From Bacillota bacterium (lineage in GTDB: Bacteria > Bacillota > Clostridia > Peptostreptococcales > Anaerovoracaceae), in assembly GCA_029266295.1 (NCBI GenBank), contig JAQSXD010000120.1, forward strand, positions 1-9,213: 9,213 bases of DNA, given 5' to 3'. The stretch's first letter is position 1; the number at the start of each line of letters is the position of its first letter. This document shows, piece after piece, positions 1 to 7,229 of the stretch. A program made the translations under genes and the position numbers. The notes beneath the pieces are model-generated. The model worked only from the letters and a program-made list of their open reading frames with translations, made no database searches and was not told the DNA's origin.

Positions 1-1770
1 GAAAAGGGCGGTACCGTCTTGATGGGACCCATGCGCTACATATGTGCCAAGACCAGCTGGGATAACCTGTCGGAAATTGAGAAGATGGGTATGGAAGTAA
101 GAGATGCCCAAGATGAGTTTCAGGACGCTCCCTTCCGGGATGAAAACAGCAAACTGCTCTTTGCTTATGACTATTACACAAGAACCAGTATCCGGCTGTT
201 CGGCGGGAACTATTACAAACCCACGCTGGCAAAGGAGCTGGACCGATTGGGGATTCTGCGGCTTGAGCGGATCATGTCAACGAAGCTGCTCTATACAGAG
301 GAGAATGGAGTCCGCAGGGTAAACGGAGCAATGGGCCTGCACATGCAGACAGGAGAGCTGTTTGTTTTTAAAGCAAAAACCGTAGTTGTTGCTACTGGGG
401 GCGTGTACGGAATGTGGAATTATCGCAATGATGTACTCGGAGCAAACTGCGAATTTCCCGATCCAAATGGAGCAGGAGATGGGCACGCCATGGTCTGGGA
501 AATCGGAGCAGAGGTTGCCATGATGGAACGTGCTGGCAGCAAGGGCTCTGCTGGGCATATCCACGGTCAGCCGTCTTACGGCGGTGTAAGCGCATATAAC
601 ACCCACTATCCATGTACCATCGTGGATGCAGACGGAAAAGAAATTCCATGGGAGGATCATGAGGGCAATCTCATTGAAACCGTTGAAGAGAGAAGTTTGC
701 CCAGAGGCGGCGCGCCGTTTCTGACCGACTTCGGAAACAACCCTTTGACAGAACAATATACCTTGGTAAAGGATTTGCCGCAAAGAATCCGCAAGGGAGA
801 ATATAAACTTCCGCTTTACATGGACCTTCCTGCGATGCCGGAGTACGAACGGCGAGCAATTTGGGGTTTGATGGTGGGTAACGAAGGAAAGTCCTTACTG
901 CCCATCTACAACAAATACTCCAAGGCAGGCTTTGACCCCAATCAGGATCTCATGCAGGCCTGCATGATTTCACCTGAGAAATATTCCTCCGGGAACGAAC
1001 CGTGGTGGACGGGAGAGCCGTTTCAAACCGACAGAGACTCCGGAATGTTCGGAGGTGCCGGCGGGTTCCTCGTTGACTGGAATCTGAAATCCACCAATAT
1101 TGACGGTCTTTACGGAGCGGGATACCCCATCATGGCCCACGGCTGTTCGGAAGCATCCACCTCAGGCCGGTATGCAGGCAGAAAAGCGGCAGAGGCTGCA
1201 AAGACGCTTGACGCAGCGGCACCGCTTGACAGCAATCAGATCGCAGCGGAGAAGGAACGGATCTACGCACCGCTTTACCGGACAGAGACTTCCATCGGCT
1301 GGCGTGAGCTTCAAGCAGGTCTGAATCGTATCATGCAGGATTACCTTGCAGATTATAAATCCGAAGAGACCATAGAAATCGGACTTTTCTGGCTGAAATC
1401 TCTGCGAGAGACGGAAAATGAAAAGGTCTACGTTAGAAATCCCCACGAACTGGCACGCTATATGGAAGTGCAGTCCCGGTTTGTCGTTGCGGAAATGTAT
1501 TTTGAAGCATGTCTGAAGCGGCTTGCGCATCACGGCAGAAGTTATTTTGAAACCATGCGGAGCCCCTGGGAGCCGAAGCACTGGGAGTCTTTGCAGGTGC
1601 AAAAGAAGGTAAACGATGAAATCATAACGGAATACTGGCCGCCTTACTATGAACTGGAGGCGCCCTACTCACCGGACTACAGGGAGAATTTCTACAGGTT
1701 CAATCCGGATTACGATCAGAAATATAAAGCAAAGGATGATGAAAAATGGCAAAGTTTGATGCAATATTAA
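1..1770 (+). CDS. FAD-dependent oxidoreductase, fumarate reductase/AprA-like flavoprotein subunit (5' truncated by window edge)
   Basis: This is the C-terminal 589 residues of a flavoprotein of the succinate dehydrogenase/fumarate reductase/adenylylsulfate reductase alpha superfamily. The frame is open to base 1 and lacks the N-terminal GxGxxG dinucleotide-binding motif, so the true start lies outside the window; the TTG at 19 and ATG at 22 are internal. Counting from base 1, VVVATGG (about 128-134) is the second FAD strand, GDGHAM (159-164) is typical of FrdA/AprA proteins, and GLYGAGY followed by SGRYAGRKAA (about 369-396) is the C-terminal FAD-closing segment. A helical C-terminal domain follows and ends in a Trp/Tyr/Pro-rich tail. 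The next gene overlaps it by 25 bp and encodes an AprB-like ferredoxin fused to a reductase, so the two products probably form one complex, with this subunit holding the substrate site. Substrate is unknown: true APS reductase, fumarate reductase or another reductase cannot be separated here. No signal peptide can be judged because the N-terminus is missing. Confidence 0.85.
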   Translation, partial: EKGGTVLMGPMRYICAKTSWDNLSEIEKMGMEVRDAQDEFQDAPFRDENSKLLFAYDYYTRTSIRLFGGNYYKPTLAKELDRLGILRLERIMSTKLLYTEENGVRRVNGAMGLHMQTGELFVFKAKTVVVATGGVYGMWNYRNDVLGANCEFPDPNGAGDGHAMVWEIGAEVAMMERAGSKGSAGHIHGQPSYGGVSAYNTHYPCTIVDADGKEIPWEDHEGNLIETVEERSLPRGGAPFLTDFGNNPLTEQYTLVKDLPQRIRKGEYKLPLYMDLPAMPEYERRAIWGLMVGNEGKSLLPIYNKYSKAGFDPNQDLMQACMISPEKYSSGNEPWWTGEPFQTDRDSGMFGGAGGFLVDWNLKSTNIDGLYGAGYPIMAHGCSEASTSGRYAGRKAAEAAKTLDAAAPLDSNQIAAEKERIYAPLYRTETSIGWRELQAGLNRIMQDYLADYKSEETIEIGLFWLKSLRETENEKVYVRNPHELARYMEVQSRFVVAEMYFEACLKRLAHHGRSYFETMRSPWEPKHWESLQVQKKVNDEIITEYWPPYYELEAPYSPDYRENFYRFNPDYDQKYKAKDDEKWQSLMQY

Positions 1771-2804
1771 CACCGAACCCGGTTCTTCCAAATCATGTGA
1801 TCAAAATTGATCCGGCAAAATGTATTGCCTGTTATCAATGTGCACAGATTTGCAGATGCAATGTACTGATGGAGAACCCGGAGAAGGGTCAGCCTCCCGT
1901 TCTGGTTTACCCGGAAGAATGCTGGCATTGTGCCGTATGTACGGAAAATTGTCCCACCGGGGCGATAGAATTTGATCATCCAATCAATCAGAAAATCACC
2001 TGGAAGCGAAAAGCTACGGGAGAGCTGTTTCGCATCGGAATGAAAAATGCGCCTGCTCCTTATCAAAAAAGGGCCTGCGGGGATCGGAATGTTTATCTGG
2101 AAGACGCCGTGGAAATCGAAATGACGGCAGCAGAGGCAACCAAAATCAGCAGATATGTAGTCAAGGCCCGTCTGGAAAAGAGGGATCAGGACATCCCGCG
2201 GTATGAGCCGGGTAATTTCTGTAACGTTAAAGTAGGGGACAATACCTACCGGGGATACTCCTTCGGAAATGCGTATAACGGGCGATGGATTGAGCTTTAC
2301 ATCGATATTTTCCCCGGCGGGCCCGGGTCCCGCTTCTTTGACGCGCTGACAACGGGGGTAGTGGTTCAGGTTTCCATGCCCTACGGCAAATTTATTTACA
2401 AGTCAAGAACAACACCGGTTCTTTTGATCGGCAGCGTAACCGGCATTTCTCCTTTGAAAGCACTGCTGGAAAAAGAATTGAAGGAGATTCGGTCAGGAAG
2501 AAAAATTGAGCTTCTGTTTCAGGTTTGGGACGTTGAGGACGTGTTTTTGGCAGAGTACTTCGACTGGCTTGCGGCGGAACACGAAAACTTTACCTGGCGG
2601 ATGATTTATGCGAACCCCAAATGTACGAATGAGGGCAGCGGTGCAGGGGGAATCAACGCGTATATTGAAAGCGCTCCTTTTATCACAAAGGATATGGATG
2701 TCTATATGTGCGGGTCAAAAGCCTTGGTCAAATCAGCCGAAGCACTTCTGCTTGCAAGAGGCGTTTTCTGGCGCAACATTTTTTATGAAAGCTTCCTAGC
2801 GTAA
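1746..2804 (+). CDS. AprB-like 4Fe-4S ferredoxin fused to a ferredoxin-NADP reductase-type FAD/NAD(P) module
   Basis: This 352-residue electron-transfer protein has two parts. Residues 20-80 form a two-cluster ferredoxin: C26, C29, C32 and C36, then C59, C62, C65 and C69 followed by Pro. The ECWHCAVCTENCPTGAI stretch resembles the AprB subunit of APS reductase. Residues about 115-352 resemble the ferredoxin-NADP reductase family: RGYS at 169-172 fits the FAD-binding RxYS motif, LLIGSVTGISPLKALL (226-241) fits the nucleotide-binding GxTGIxP region, MCGS (321-324) matches the conserved Cys-Gly, and the chain ends in an aromatic YESF. The likely role is to pass electrons between NAD(P)H and the flavoprotein encoded just upstream, through two [4Fe-4S] clusters, in the cytoplasm. 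The ATG at 1746 has AAAGGA at 1731-1736, inside the end of the upstream gene, and the 25-bp overlap suggests translational coupling. Direction of electron flow and the partner substrate are inferred, not seen. Confidence 0.85.
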   Translation: MAKFDAILTPNPVLPNHVIKIDPAKCIACYQCAQICRCNVLMENPEKGQPPVLVYPEECWHCAVCTENCPTGAIEFDHPINQKITWKRKATGELFRIGMKNAPAPYQKRACGDRNVYLEDAVEIEMTAAEATKISRYVVKARLEKRDQDIPRYEPGNFCNVKVGDNTYRGYSFGNAYNGRWIELYIDIFPGGPGSRFFDALTTGVVVQVSMPYGKFIYKSRTTPVLLIGSVTGISPLKALLEKELKEIRSGRKIELLFQVWDVEDVFLAEYFDWLAAEHENFTWRMIYANPKCTNEGSGAGGINAYIESAPFITKDMDVYMCGSKALVKSAEALLLARGVFWRNIFYESFLA

Positions 2805-2819
2805 TATAAAAAATTCATT

Positions 2820-2827
2820 CGGGAGGA
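2820..2827 (+). promoter_or_regulatory. Ribosome binding site of the MBL-fold hydrolase gene
   Basis: GGGAGGA lies 5-6 bases before the ATG at 2833. Only 28 bp separate this gene from the upstream reductase and no terminator is visible between them, which supports joint transcription. Confidence 0.6.
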
Positions 2828-2832
2828 TAACA

Positions 2833-4212
2833 ATGAAACATTTTTTCAGAAAAGCAGCGTCGTTCCTTATTTTGATTCTTGCATTCACCGGAGCGCTTGG
2901 TTATGCTTCTGCCGGCGCGGATACAAAGGTCACGATTGATGGAAAGCCCTTCAGTGACAGCGCGGTTATCATAAACGGTACAGTTCTTGTCTCCATGGAC
3001 GGCTTAGAAAAGGCAATGGAGCTTGAGGCGGTCTTTGACAGTCAGACGCAAAGTGCAGTCCTGAAAAAGAATCACACCGCAGTCCAGTTCATCATGCAAA
3101 AACTGGAATACAAGGTCAATGGGAACAGCCGCATGCTTAAGGGCTCAACGCCTACGCTCCTGAGCGGCACTCCGATGCTTCCTCTTAGAGCGGTTGCAGA
3201 GGCTTATGGCGGAACCGTCACATGGACGCCGGAAACAAAAACTGCAGTGGTTCACTTCCAGAAAGCTGATGCACTACCCACACTATCAGCCCCAAAGGTT
3301 GAACCTGTTGACGGCTTTCAGGTGGTCACCATCGGAACCTCCGGCCCGCCCCTATCGCCAACCTCCACCTGGTCGTCCACACTGGTCCAGTATCAGGATA
3401 AATTATTTCTTGTAGACTGCGGCGGCGGTGCCACCTATGGGTTGCTCAATGCGGGAATTGCACCGTCACTCGTCAAAAATATGCTTTTTACCCATCATCA
3501 TGCCGATCATGATACGGATTATTTCACCTTTGCCATAGGCGGATGGAATGGTCCTACCGGAAGAAGAGCTTTGAATCTTGTGGGACCTGCTGGTACAATG
3601 GAATTGCATGAGATCATGATGGATTATTACAAGGAGGATCTGCAGTACCGGATACAGTATTCCTTACCACCCCAGGGGATTGCAAAAAATGTTTTTATTA
3701 AAGAACTCAATGGCCCTGAAACCTTCACTTTGGATGGTGTCTCAATAAGCACAGCAGAAATGACCCATACGATCGACACCTTTGCATATCGGTTTGATGC
3801 AGGGGGGCAGTCCGTTGTGGTATCGGGAGATACCACCTATGATGCAGATTTGGCCAAATTGGCAAAGAATGCGGATATTCTGGTGATTGATGCCCATATT
3901 CCGCTGACCGGGGCAACTGTAATTCCAGTTATGCCGCAGATACCTGAACTGGCTGCACCCGAGGGATTCACAACTTTTAAGATAGAACAGGAGCCGGATC
4001 TTTCCTCCTCAGGGGCATCTTTGACCAGGGCCCATGCAACCATGGAAGAGGTTGCTAAGATGGCAAAGGATGCAGGCGTAAAAAAGTTAATTCTTACCCA
4101 TCTGCCGCCTTCAGGGCTGAAACAGGGGGAAGTGGAAGAATTTTTTAAAGCCTCGGGGTTTGAAGGCACTGTAATTGTAGGTAAGACTCTGGGGAAATAT
4201 ACCGTAAAATAA
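2833..4212 (+). CDS. Exported metallo-beta-lactamase-fold hydrolase with N-terminal copper-amine-oxidase-like stalk domain
   Basis: This is a 459-residue exported protein. Residues 1-27 form a signal peptide: basic FFRK, a hydrophobic run, and an ASA site with probable cleavage after A27. Residues about 31-145 resemble the copper amine oxidase N-terminal-like domain common on Firmicute surface proteins, including VLVSMDGL, the MLPLRAVAEAYGGTVTW signature and a TAVVHF strand. Residues about 160-459 are a metallo-beta-lactamase domain of the RNase Z/arylsulfatase (AtsA-like) branch. It shows HHHADHD at 221-227 (metal ligands H221, H223, D225, H226), a histidine at 312, SGDTTYD with D333, and late histidines at 401 (RAHAT) and 423 (LTHLPP). 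All expected metal ligands are present, so it is probably an active binuclear zinc hydrolase working outside the membrane or in the wall. RNase Z activity is unlikely for an exported protein; phosphodiester, sulfate ester or lactone substrates are possible. It is probably the last gene of the flavoprotein operon. Confidence 0.85.
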   Translation: MKHFFRKAASFLILILAFTGALGYASAGADTKVTIDGKPFSDSAVIINGTVLVSMDGLEKAMELEAVFDSQTQSAVLKKNHTAVQFIMQKLEYKVNGNSRMLKGSTPTLLSGTPMLPLRAVAEAYGGTVTWTPETKTAVVHFQKADALPTLSAPKVEPVDGFQVVTIGTSGPPLSPTSTWSSTLVQYQDKLFLVDCGGGATYGLLNAGIAPSLVKNMLFTHHHADHDTDYFTFAIGGWNGPTGRRALNLVGPAGTMELHEIMMDYYKEDLQYRIQYSLPPQGIAKNVFIKELNGPETFTLDGVSISTAEMTHTIDTFAYRFDAGGQSVVVSGDTTYDADLAKLAKNADILVIDAHIPLTGATVIPVMPQIPELAAPEGFTTFKIEQEPDLSSSGASLTRAHATMEEVAKMAKDAGVKKLILTHLPPSGLKQGEVEEFFKASGFEGTVIVGKTLGKYTVK

Positions 4213-4228
4213 AAGGACTTAAAAAATG

Positions 4229-4269
4229 CGGAGAAAATCGCAAGCAAAACGGCGATTCTCTCCGTTTTT
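4229..4269 (+). terminator. Rho-independent terminator after the MBL-fold gene
   Basis: Arms 4229-4240 (CGGAGAAAATCG) and 4253-4264 (CGATTCTCTCCG) pair at 11 of 12 positions around a 12-base loop and are followed by five T at 4265-4269. The site begins 16 bp after the stop codon. The loop can also pair with bases downstream of the T run to give a competing hairpin, described in the findings. Confidence 0.75.
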
Positions 4270-4326
4270 GCTTGCAAGTAAGAAAATAAATCTCTGCCGG
4301 CTACTTTAATGATTGCTGGAATGGTT

Positions 4327-4355
4327 TTGTGGAATAATGATACTAATACTATTTT
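4327..4355 (+). promoter_or_regulatory. Possible selO promoter
   Basis: TTGTGG (4327-4332) and TATTTT (4350-4355) are separated by 17 bp in an AT-rich stretch between the upstream terminator and selO. Both boxes are imperfect, and other pairings can be drawn in this stretch, such as TTGCTG at 4313 with TAATGA at 4335. A promoter is expected here because a terminator precedes the gene, but the exact boxes are uncertain. Confidence 0.3.
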
Positions 4356-4365
4356 CAATTAAATA

Positions 4366-4388
4366 TAAAGACAACGATGTTGTCTTTA
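4366..4388. promoter_or_regulatory. Perfect palindrome upstream of selO, possible operator or leader hairpin
   Basis: Arms TAAAGACAAC (4366-4375) and GTTGTCTTTA (4379-4388) are exact reverse complements around a 3-base GAT centre. The site is 27 bp before the ATG at 4415 and just past the proposed promoter, where a repressor operator would sit. It could instead act in RNA as a leader hairpin. No T run follows, so it is not a terminator. It does not resemble the palindromes at the ROK and sugar-binding protein promoters. Confidence 0.5.
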
Positions 4389-4414
4389 AGCGAAAAGATC
4401 ATTAGGAAGTGGGG

Positions 4415-5968
4415 ATGAGAATGAATAGAGATGATGAAGAAATCAGAGCTGCAGGCTGGCGGTTTGACAACAGCTATAAAAGGCTGCCAGTAATATTTTA
4501 TACCGAGACAGATCCGACACCGGTGAAGATACCCGGACTTGTGATTTTCAATCATGATCTTACCAAGGAACTCGGACTTGATTCAGAGGCACTGCAGAGC
4601 CAGGAGGGCGTTGCGGTTCTTGCGGGGAACCACCTTGCAGAAGGCGCATCGCCAATCGCTCAGGCTTACGCCGGCCACCAATTTGGACATTTTACCATGC
4701 TTGGGGACGGAAGAGCAGTGCTTCTTGGAGAGCACGTTACGTTGGCGGGACACCGGCTTGATATTCAGCTGAAGGGTTCAGGCCGCACGCGATACTCCAG
4801 AGGAGGGGATGGAAGGGCTGCCCTTGGCCCCATGCTTAGGGAATACCTGATCAGTGAAGCCATGCACGGACTTGGCATTCCCACAACCAGAAGTCTTGCA
4901 GTGGTTTCTACGGGAGAGCCGGTATACCGGGAGTCTCCGCTGCCCGGTGCGGTATTGACCAGAGCAGCAGCCAGTCATATTCGAGTGGGAACCTTTCAGT
5001 TTGCGGCAAGATGGGCGAAGCATGAAGAACTGAAGGCGCTGGCCGATTATACCTGGGAACGGCACTTTAAAAACGCCGAGGCAGAGGATAACCGTTATTT
5101 GTCCTTGCTGAGGGAAGTGGTCTCTCGTCAGGCAGAGCTCATTGCCAAATGGCAGCTTGTAGGGTTTATCCACGGTGTAATGAATACAGACAACATGGCC
5201 GTCAGCGGTGAAACCATCGATTATGGACCATGTGCTTTTATGGATGCCTATGATCCTGCAACGGTATTCAGCTCCATCGATGCACAAGGACGGTATGCCT
5301 ATGGAAATCAGCCTGCCATTGCAAAGTGGAACCTCACGCGGTTTGCTGAGACGCTGCTGCCCCTCATCAGCAGTGAGCAGGAAATTGCTAAGCAGCAGGC
5401 CATGAATATTCTCGAAGATTTTGAACCGAAATTCCGAAGCAAATGGCTATCCGGGATGCGGGGCAAGCTTGGATTGATTGGGGAGGAAACGGAAGATGAG
5501 CATCTGATTGGCAACCTTCTTTCTATGATGAAGGAGAAAAAGGCCGATTTTACCAACACCTTCAGAGCATTAACGCTGGAACATTACGAAAGGCTCCCCA
5601 TGAACGGTACCGCGGAGTTTGAGGCTTGGAAAAAGCGCTGGGCGGAGAGGCTGGAACGCAATGAAGCAGCCAACCGGGATTCGGAGAAAAACAAAGGAAC
5701 GGCAGGAGAAACCAGTTCTGCCGGAGATCAAAAGAACATGAAAGCGGCTGTGAAGGAGCTGATGCGAAAAAATAATCCCTCCGTCATTCCCCGAAACCAC
5801 AGGGTGGAAGATGCGTTGAAGGCGGCGTCCGAAATTGGAGACTTAAAACCATTGCAGGAACTTTTGGATGCGCTGAAAGACCCCTTTGCCTATTCGCCCG
5901 TGCAAGAGGAATATTCTGTAGTTCCGGAACCCTCAGGATGCAAATACCAAACATTTTGCGGAACTTGA
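4415..5968 (+). CDS. selO: Protein adenylyltransferase SelO (YdiU/UPF0061 family)
   Basis: This is a full-length SelO, 517 residues from the ATG at 4415. The family has a pseudokinase fold with ATP bound in reversed orientation and transfers AMP to Ser/Thr/Tyr of target proteins, a redox-stress function in E. coli. Numbering from the GTG at 4409, visible signatures are YAGHQFGHFTMLGDGRA (87-103), QLKGSGRTRYSRGGDGRAALG (120-140, nucleotide-binding), the VLTRAAASHIRVGTFQF block (182-198), MNTDNM (258-263, catalytic D261 and N262) and DYGP (271-274, metal-binding D271). C275 follows directly. A cysteine lies third from the end (TFCGT), matching the place of selenocysteine in animal SelO and of C476 in E. 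coli. AGGAAG at 4404-4409 best serves the ATG at 4415; GTG 4409 and ATG 4421 are alternatives. A hydrophilic Lys/Glu/Ser-rich stretch near 420-445 is probably a flexible linker. It appears monocistronic: terminator before, separate promoter after. Confidence 0.95.
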   Translation: MRMNRDDEEIRAAGWRFDNSYKRLPVIFYTETDPTPVKIPGLVIFNHDLTKELGLDSEALQSQEGVAVLAGNHLAEGASPIAQAYAGHQFGHFTMLGDGRAVLLGEHVTLAGHRLDIQLKGSGRTRYSRGGDGRAALGPMLREYLISEAMHGLGIPTTRSLAVVSTGEPVYRESPLPGAVLTRAAASHIRVGTFQFAARWAKHEELKALADYTWERHFKNAEAEDNRYLSLLREVVSRQAELIAKWQLVGFIHGVMNTDNMAVSGETIDYGPCAFMDAYDPATVFSSIDAQGRYAYGNQPAIAKWNLTRFAETLLPLISSEQEIAKQQAMNILEDFEPKFRSKWLSGMRGKLGLIGEETEDEHLIGNLLSMMKEKKADFTNTFRALTLEHYERLPMNGTAEFEAWKKRWAERLERNEAANRDSEKNKGTAGETSSAGDQKNMKAAVKELMRKNNPSVIPRNHRVEDALKAASEIGDLKPLQELLDALKDPFAYSPVQEEYSVVPEPSGCKYQTFCGT

Positions 5969-6001
5969 AGAAGACCTTACGAAACCACCGATAAATAATA
6001 C

Positions 6002-6030
6002 TTGTTTTTTTCATGGGCATCATCTATAAT
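6002..6030 (+). promoter_or_regulatory. Sigma-A-type promoter of the ROK regulator gene
   Basis: TTGTTT (6002-6007) and a consensus TATAAT (6025-6030) are separated by exactly 17 bp. Transcription would start near 6037, immediately at the palindromic operator-like site and about 60 bases before the ATG at 6096. Confidence 0.75.
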
Positions 6031-6037
6031 AGGGATA

Positions 6038-6062
6038 GTTTTATAAAAGTGTTTTACAAAAC
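6038..6062. promoter_or_regulatory. Operator-like inverted repeat at the ROK promoter
   Basis: Half-sites GTTTTATAAAA (6038-6048) and TTTTACAAAAC (6052-6062) pair at 10 of 11 positions around a GTG spacer. The site starts 8 bp after the -10 box and overlaps the expected start of transcription, a repressor position. An almost identical site lies at the same place by the sugar-binding protein gene (7799-7821), so autorepression by the ROK protein is the simplest reading. Confidence 0.65.
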
Positions 6063-6095
6063 ATTCGGTCATATCCTTTGAAAAGAGCAAATAAA

Positions 6096-7226
6096 ATGAA
6101 AAGAACAACAGCAACAACAACAGACTTAAAACTGATCAACCGAAATAAGGTGTATCAGTATATCTACGAGCAGGATAAAGTATCAAAGCAGGATCTTGTG
6201 GCTGCACTGGGACTGAGCCTTCCCACCGTAAGCCAGAATCTGACCGAGCTTTTTGATATGGGACTCTTGTGCTATTCCGGTACCTTCGAATCCAGTGGCG
6301 GTAGGAAAGCGAAGAAGATTTCCGTGATCTCCGATGCCAGAATGGTCATCGGTGTAGAAATTAAAATGACACATATTAACCTTTTGGATATTGATTTAAA
6401 AGGGAATCCCTCTTCTATTAAGCGTCTTGAAATTGCATTTGAAGCCAGTGACCGGTACGGAGAACTGCTGGCGGCGGAGATCGACCGCTATGTGGAGGAA
6501 CGGTCCCTCGATCCTGAAATCATACTGGGTGTAGGAATTTCCATTCCCGGTGTACTGAGCGAAGACAAAGGGCAGATTATAAACGCGCCTACCTTGAAAG
6601 CCCGATATGTGCCCATTGAGTCCTTGACGAAGTTTATCAAATATGATACGTACATTGAAAATGACGCGAACGCCAGTGCTTTCGCAGAGCAGAACAGCAG
6701 AAAGGATCTGACGACACTGGCATTTCTAAGCGTATCGGAAGGCGTAGGGGGAGCGCTGATTTATAATGGTTCCGCCTATATCGGCATGAACAATCGGGGT
6801 GCGGAATTCGGTCATATGTCCGTGGTGAGTCGGGAAGGAAAGCCGTGCGCCTGCGGGAAAAAAGGCTGTCTTGAGGCTTATATTTCCACATCGGTTTTGG
6901 CTTGTGATAAAGATCAGACTGTGGATGTTTTTTTTGAAAAATTAAAGGAGGGCGACGATGGCTGCGCGGAACTTTGGAATGATTATTTGTCGTTCCTTTG
7001 CATGGGAATTAACAATATCCGCACCATTTTCGACTGTAATATTATTTTAGGAGGCACGCTTGCAAGATACCTTGGGGATTCCTTTGATGACATCAAAGAG
7101 CGATTGGTAAAAATCGCTGTCTTTGATAGTACGGCGGATTATCTCCATCTGAGCAATTACAGATCTAATGCCAGCGGCATCGGAACTGCTCTGCATTTTG
7201 CGGTCCGGTTTATCAAATCAGTATAG
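6096..7226 (+). CDS. ROK-family transcriptional repressor (XylR/NagC type)
   Basis: This 376-residue DNA-binding repressor probably senses a sugar. Residues about 11-75 form a winged helix-turn-helix: NRNKVYQYIYEQDKVSKQDL, then a recognition-helix region ALGLSLPTVSQNLTELFDMGLL, and a GRKAKK wing. The remainder is the ROK (repressor, ORF, kinase) fold: GVGISIPGVL (145-154), the sugar-contact ENDANA (188-193), SEGVGGALIYNG, and the zinc motif with H240 and C251, C253 and C258 (EFGHM, then CACGKKGCLE). The kinase phosphate loop DxGxT is replaced by GVEIKMTH, as in regulators, so it is not a glucokinase. ATG 6096 is chosen over an in-frame TTG at 6078, which has no ribosome site; ATG 6096 has only a weak AGAG upstream, so translation may be inefficient. 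Control of the downstream sugar transporter is inferred from the shared operator-like site and adjacency. The inducing sugar cannot be told. Confidence 0.9.
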   Translation: MKRTTATTTDLKLINRNKVYQYIYEQDKVSKQDLVAALGLSLPTVSQNLTELFDMGLLCYSGTFESSGGRKAKKISVISDARMVIGVEIKMTHINLLDIDLKGNPSSIKRLEIAFEASDRYGELLAAEIDRYVEERSLDPEIILGVGISIPGVLSEDKGQIINAPTLKARYVPIESLTKFIKYDTYIENDANASAFAEQNSRKDLTTLAFLSVSEGVGGALIYNGSAYIGMNNRGAEFGHMSVVSREGKPCACGKKGCLEAYISTSVLACDKDQTVDVFFEKLKEGDDGCAELWNDYLSFLCMGINNIRTIFDCNIILGGTLARYLGDSFDDIKERLVKIAVFDSTADYLHLSNYRSNASGIGTALHFAVRFIKSV

Positions 7227-7229
7227 TAA

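Noticed and set aside
277..783. Minus-strand open frames of 168 and 85 codons opposite the flavoprotein gene
   Set aside because: They are shadows of a strongly supported + strand gene, with no family resemblance and no start signals.
3837..4358. Minus-strand 173-codon frame opposite the end of the MBL gene
   Set aside because: It overlaps the conserved C-terminal metal-ligand region of the MBL gene and its terminator; composition is not protein-like.
4778..5287. Minus-strand 169-codon frame opposite selO
   Set aside because: The + strand is unmistakably SelO throughout this stretch.
5957..5968. Selenocysteine codon or read-through at the end of selO
   Set aside because: The third-last codon is TGC (Cys). 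The TGA is followed by short non-family sequence, so it is an ordinary stop.
6078..6098. TTG at 6078 as start of the ROK gene
   Set aside because: No ribosome site precedes it and the ATG six codons later fits the family's usual N-terminus; only the extra residues KRANK would be gained.
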